From the NCBI RefSeq assembly GCF_022201045.2, contig NC_068564.1, positions 22,969,001 to 23,033,000 of the forward strand: a stretch of 64,000 nucleotides of DNA, read 5' to 3'. Below the pieces are notes generated by a model, which was not told the DNA's origin, did not search any database, and saw nothing but the letters and a program-made list of their open reading frames with translations. Below, piece by piece: positions 60,358 through 64,000 of the stretch. The position numbers were made by a program, and so were the translations under genes. The first letter of the stretch is position 1. The number at the start of each line of letters is the position of its first letter. The DNA comes from Citrus sinensis (taxonomy: Eukaryota > Streptophyta > Magnoliopsida > Sapindales > Rutaceae).

Positions 60358-61959
60358 AAATGAAAGGGAACCCCAGATATCAGAGAAATGCAAATAAATG
60401 AAATAAAATGAGAATAAAAGCTAGGAGATAAGAAAGAAAAGATGCCAGACTTAGATGGTTGAAAATTGTGAAAAAGAGTTCATAGCAGCCAAAGATCTAG
60501 ACTAGCATATGACAGAGAATGGTTTGGAAAACTAAACAAGCTTTTCAATCTAACTCTACCACATTCTATATCATCAAGCTTTCTATGAAAAGAGGTCCTA
60601 AAATGGCATGCGAGGAGAGTAGAATATATCACAAGTATTCTCATATTTCCTAAAGCAACAACTTGTCATGGCTCAAATTAAGCTTCAGTTTCTCGTTGCC
60701 TAACTGAAGGATTACGATAATTACTACCTAAGAAAAGTTCGGTATGGAGATATCCTGAAACACTGCTGAGAACTTCACTTGGCAATCTTACAAATACATA
60801 AAGCCAACTGCCGCAGGCTTTTGTATTATCCTGCAAAGAAGAGGACACAAGATAGCAGAAAAAAGTAAGTGGACAAAAAAGGAAAAAGAGAACAACTAGG
60901 TTAAATGACTAGAAATATGAAATGAGAAAAATTTTCTGACCATTAAACATTAGATGGTACAAAGTTGAGAATAAGAAAACATGGACGGTGTACTACATAC
61001 AACAGCTGTATCTTTACAGCTAAGCAAAGTTTGTTGTTACACGTCTTAAGTTCATATATTTCTCTACTTCTTAGATGAAGCACTTTACCAAAAAGTTTAA
61101 GCCAACAATAGAATTTGTGGGGGTTCCAATAGAAACATAGATCCAACTTTTGAAGGTCATAACCTAATAAACGAAGACAGAGACCCAGAAATAGGATAGG
61201 ATTGAAACAGAAGCTTGAAATTAAATAGGCCACGATTGAAACAAAACATGAATTGAGACAAAGTAAACACAGGGTTTGATCCGCGATATTTGACTTGCTA
61301 GAGAAACCATTCAACCCTAAAGCATAAACTTATGAGGTAAGAGTCCAACCGTTAGCATTAAAGACAAGTCTTAACACAATTAGTGAATTAAATTTTATTT
61401 TTGAAGATACTTGAGATGTAACCTGAAACATAATGAATCTAACAAAGAATTTGATAGATTTAAAGAAAAACTTGATTGGTCGTACAGATTCTTCCAGGCT
61501 GCCAGCTTTTCATAGGAAGTTAAACAGCTGCACGGTTGCACTTTCAATTTTTATTCAAAAATGAAAGGTGCGGAAATAAACCCATTAATTGAATCATAAA
61601 CATCAATAGCTTTAGTCACAAAAAAGGAAGTTCAAGGATGATAGATAATCATTACCAAACTGAAGAATGCTATACTTGGAAGGAGCTTCAGCATGTACCA
61701 GATGATGTTTAGGACTTGGCAAGGCTTCTGATCAGAATCTGCCAAGTCAAGCTTCTTGATGATTAAGATGAAAAACTTCCATTCCAAGCTGATAGATGCA
61801 CGCAGCAATAAGCTCTTTATCTTTGCTTTCACCATGAAATTTGAGAAGCTAAAGGAAAGGAAAATGCAAAAGTTAGAAGAAATTATAAAATTGTAGAAAG
61901 ATAGAAGAAGAAGCTACAAAATATAATGATCAGAATAGAAGCAGTGTTGTATTACCAAG
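60358..61959 (-). other. Orphan NLR 5'-leader copies 2 (end) and 3
   Basis: After the LINE the interrupted leader resumes ('aaatgaaagggaacc'). A third copy runs from about 60490, with the exon-like block at 60735-60835. The promoter-like part at 61600-61950 ('aagtcaagcttcttgatga', 'ctttgctttcaccatgaaa') matches 19200-19400. It is cut at 61959 by an LTR. No NLR exon is present. Confidence 0.6.
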
Positions 61960-63545
61960 TGATAAGTGCATATTTTTCATATATTTTGTTATTAATTTCT
62001 CTGTCTATTTCTTGTTTTGATCTTAAATATTCTAGTTATTTTAGTTAAATTTTAATTGAATAAGGAATTAATTAATATACATATTTTACCCTTTTATTAT
62101 ATATTTACTAGTTATTTTTATTTCTTATTTTTAATTAATTGTATTATTTTATTGAATAGGGAATTAATTGGAGATTATGAATAAAAAGGGCATGAAGAAG
62201 TTCAAATTGAGAAGGAATAAAGATTAAATTGGAAGACAAAAATACAGTCAAAAATTGATAAAACCGAGTGGAAGAAATCAAAGCAATTAATCCAATTGAG
62301 AAATGTTGAATAATTAAAAGATTTAATTTTTTCCAATTGGCAATTGGAGTACACGTGCATGGTATTGCAAAAGTGGAAAGCATTTAAACAGGCCCGCAAT
62401 TGACTTTCAAAAGTTGGAATTAATGGCCTTTGGTGGAATTAGAATTGAAAAATGATTTCTTTATTCTTGTTGGAGAAGAATTCGGTCAACTAGCATTATA
62501 AAAGAAGAAGGAGCCGCAAGAAGGAAAAAAAAACAAAGGAGAAGAATTCGGGCAGCAAGAGACTTTGGAAGAGGGCAGATCCAATTGGGCAGCAAGAGGA
62601 AAATCAACAGCCGCTTGAATTAATCTCCATGATTGGTTTTATCAATTCTCTTATTCCCAATTCAATTATGTTAGGCTAGATTTTTATTTAGTTGAGGGTG
62701 AATTTAAAACCCTAAACATGCTATGCAATTAAATTTAAATTCTATCATTTAATTTATTTAATTGAGATTGTTTATGTTCTTCTATAATTAATGTTCATGG
62801 TTTATTCTTATTTTATTTGAGTGGCCAATTAGATAGGACTTGAATAAATTTTATTGCTAGATTAAAATTCTTGATCCGTAATTGTCTTGATATTTTAATC
62901 ATTAGTAGCAGGTTGGAATTAATGATTTCAATTGGAGAACATAACCTAGGTTAAATAATCCGAGCTTGTGTGTTTATTGCCTAGATCAACCTAATATCTT
63001 TCTTTGTTTAATGCTTCCATTGTCTTAAATTTAAAGAGCTTGTTTTAAATTATTTAATGGTTAGAGATTAGGTGAAGAGCTTATTTTGCCTAACGACACA
63101 CTAAGGAAAGATTGAGACTAACAGAGCTTATTGTTGTCTACGGTTGATAGTTTCAATATAAAGTGATGATAGAATTAATATATTATGTGCATGTTTGGTG
63201 GTGGCGAATGATCCTTTAACGAAAGTTTTTATCATTATTATTTCTTTCTCATTTAATTAGAGTTTTTATTAAATTCTTGTTCGTAGTTTTAATTTCTTTA
63301 CTTCTTACTATTTAGTTAAAAATTCATAAACCCCCTTTTATTTTTAATTGGCATTTTCTTTTGTTAGATTAATTTATATTATTATTATTATTACTATTAC
63401 TATTATTTTATTTTAAATCGGGCTTTGGAGTTAATAATAAATATAACTAGCATAGTCTCTGTGGGATCGATCCTTACTCGCTCTGTACTAATTATTTATA
63501 TTAATGGTAAGGTTTTAAATTTGGTGCACCTTAACGACACTACCA
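61960..63545 (+). repeat. 5' LTR of a second Athila-like retrotransposon
   Basis: Starts TGATAAGTGCATA and ends CTACCA, followed by AAATTT and the tRNA-Asp primer-binding site. Size is about 1586 bp. The 3' LTR is outside the window, so the ends rest on the left breakpoint in NLR leader sequence and on the primer site. Confidence 0.75.
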
Positions 63546-63551
63546 AAATTT

Positions 63552-63569
63552 TGGCGCCGTTGCCGGGGA
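63552..63569 (+). other. Primer-binding site for tRNA-Asp
   Basis: TGGCGCCGTTGCCGGGGA, the same 18 nt as in the minus-strand element at 8570-8587, here on the plus strand. Confidence 0.9.
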
Positions 63570-63696
63570 CTAGCGTCTAGTTTTTTTATTATCACTCGTT
63601 TTATTTTTTTATTTTTATTTTTATTTTTATTTCTTTTCTCATTTTATTTATTTATTTTATTTTAATTAGTTATTTTTGTTCTATATTTAGATTTTC

Positions 63697-64000
63697 ATGA
63701 GCATAGAGGACATTCGATTGAAACTCGAACAACTTAGAGCAACCTTATCATATTCAGAACTCGATTTTGCCATCCACATTCCACTCCCAAAGACAGAGCC
63801 AAGCAGCCCAGAACCCGAACCAATGGCTCAGAATAACAACCGAACACTTAAATAGTTGGCAGCTCCTAACTTGGACCAGTAACCCTTATGCATTGAGAAT
63901 CCAAACCCTCAGGTAAACTTTGAACTCAAATCTGGGATGATTCATCTTCTTCTTACTTTTCATGGTCTTGCAAGAGAGGATCCAAATAAGCACTTGAAGG
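63697..64000 (+). pseudogene. Degenerate gag of the second Athila-like element (runs off the window)
   Basis: The ATG at 63697 opens MSIEDIRLKLEQLRATLSYS. After MAQNNNRTLK a TAG lies at 63853-63855, and after NLDQ a TAA lies at 63880-63882. The same frame goes on with NFELKSGMIHLLLTFHGLAR, the conserved start of the gag domain. Two nonsense codons in 300 bp mark a dead copy. Confidence 0.8.

Noticed and set aside
63425..63550. Alternative end of the LTR at 'ggtgcacc' (about 63530)
   Set aside because: The distance to the primer-binding site would be too long. CTACCA at 63545 leaves 6 nt, as in the other Athila-like element.
1..64000. A bacterial-type defence island or other novel operon
   Set aside because: All coding content is spliced plant genes or plant transposons. 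No operon-like clusters or prokaryotic signals are present.

Overview
The window is nuclear DNA from a plant, most likely a woody eudicot. The evidence is intron-containing genes with GT/AG borders, CC-NBS-LRR resistance genes of the RPS2/RPS5 class, Athila-like LTR retrotransposons primed by tRNA-Asp, a plant L1-type LINE with an RNase H tail, a tRNA-derived SINE, and hAT, Mutator and PIF/Harbinger miniature elements. The resistance genes look Citrus-like to me, but that is an impression and not something the sequence proves. No bacterial or organellar features are present.

Layout. (1) 1-1770: a truncated gag-like retroelement on the minus strand. (2) 1771-20456: unit A of a tandem segmental duplication. 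It holds the end of a TRF4-type poly(A) polymerase pseudogene (+), a 7-kb Athila-like element (2874-9893, TSD ATAAT), then a three-exon CC-NBS-LRR gene (-, 9941-16770) and its leader. (3) 20457-27778: a decayed gag-like element, then the most complete TRF4-like pseudogene (+), with 13 recognisable exons. (4) 27516-36541: unit B, with the same TRF4 3' end and a paralogous three-exon CC-NBS-LRR gene (-, 28661-33916). (5) 36541-38366: a third, internal TRF4 fragment. (6) 42783-47291: a three-exon gene (-) for a 1286-aa FYVE-finger protein with nine helical-hairpin repeats. (7) 47292-50808: a nest of small inverted-repeat transposons, including a Pack-MULE-like element with a perfect 9-bp TSD. (8) 50980-61959: orphan copies of the resistance-gene 5' leader with no coding region, broken by a hAT element, a SINE, a LINE and an LTR. 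(9) 61960-64000: the 5' LTR, primer-binding site and degenerate gag of another Athila-like element.

The two intact resistance genes are the functional core. They differ mainly in a 180-bp in-frame tandem repeat in the LRR exon, with six copies in the first gene and two in the second. Each repeat keeps an almost constant backbone but varies at the beta-strand positions expected to contact ligand. The TRF4 and leader fragments show that the duplicated unit was TRF4 3' end + NLR + leader, and that later insertions accumulated mostly outside coding sequence. The FYVE gene is the only clearly intact gene unrelated to the cluster.
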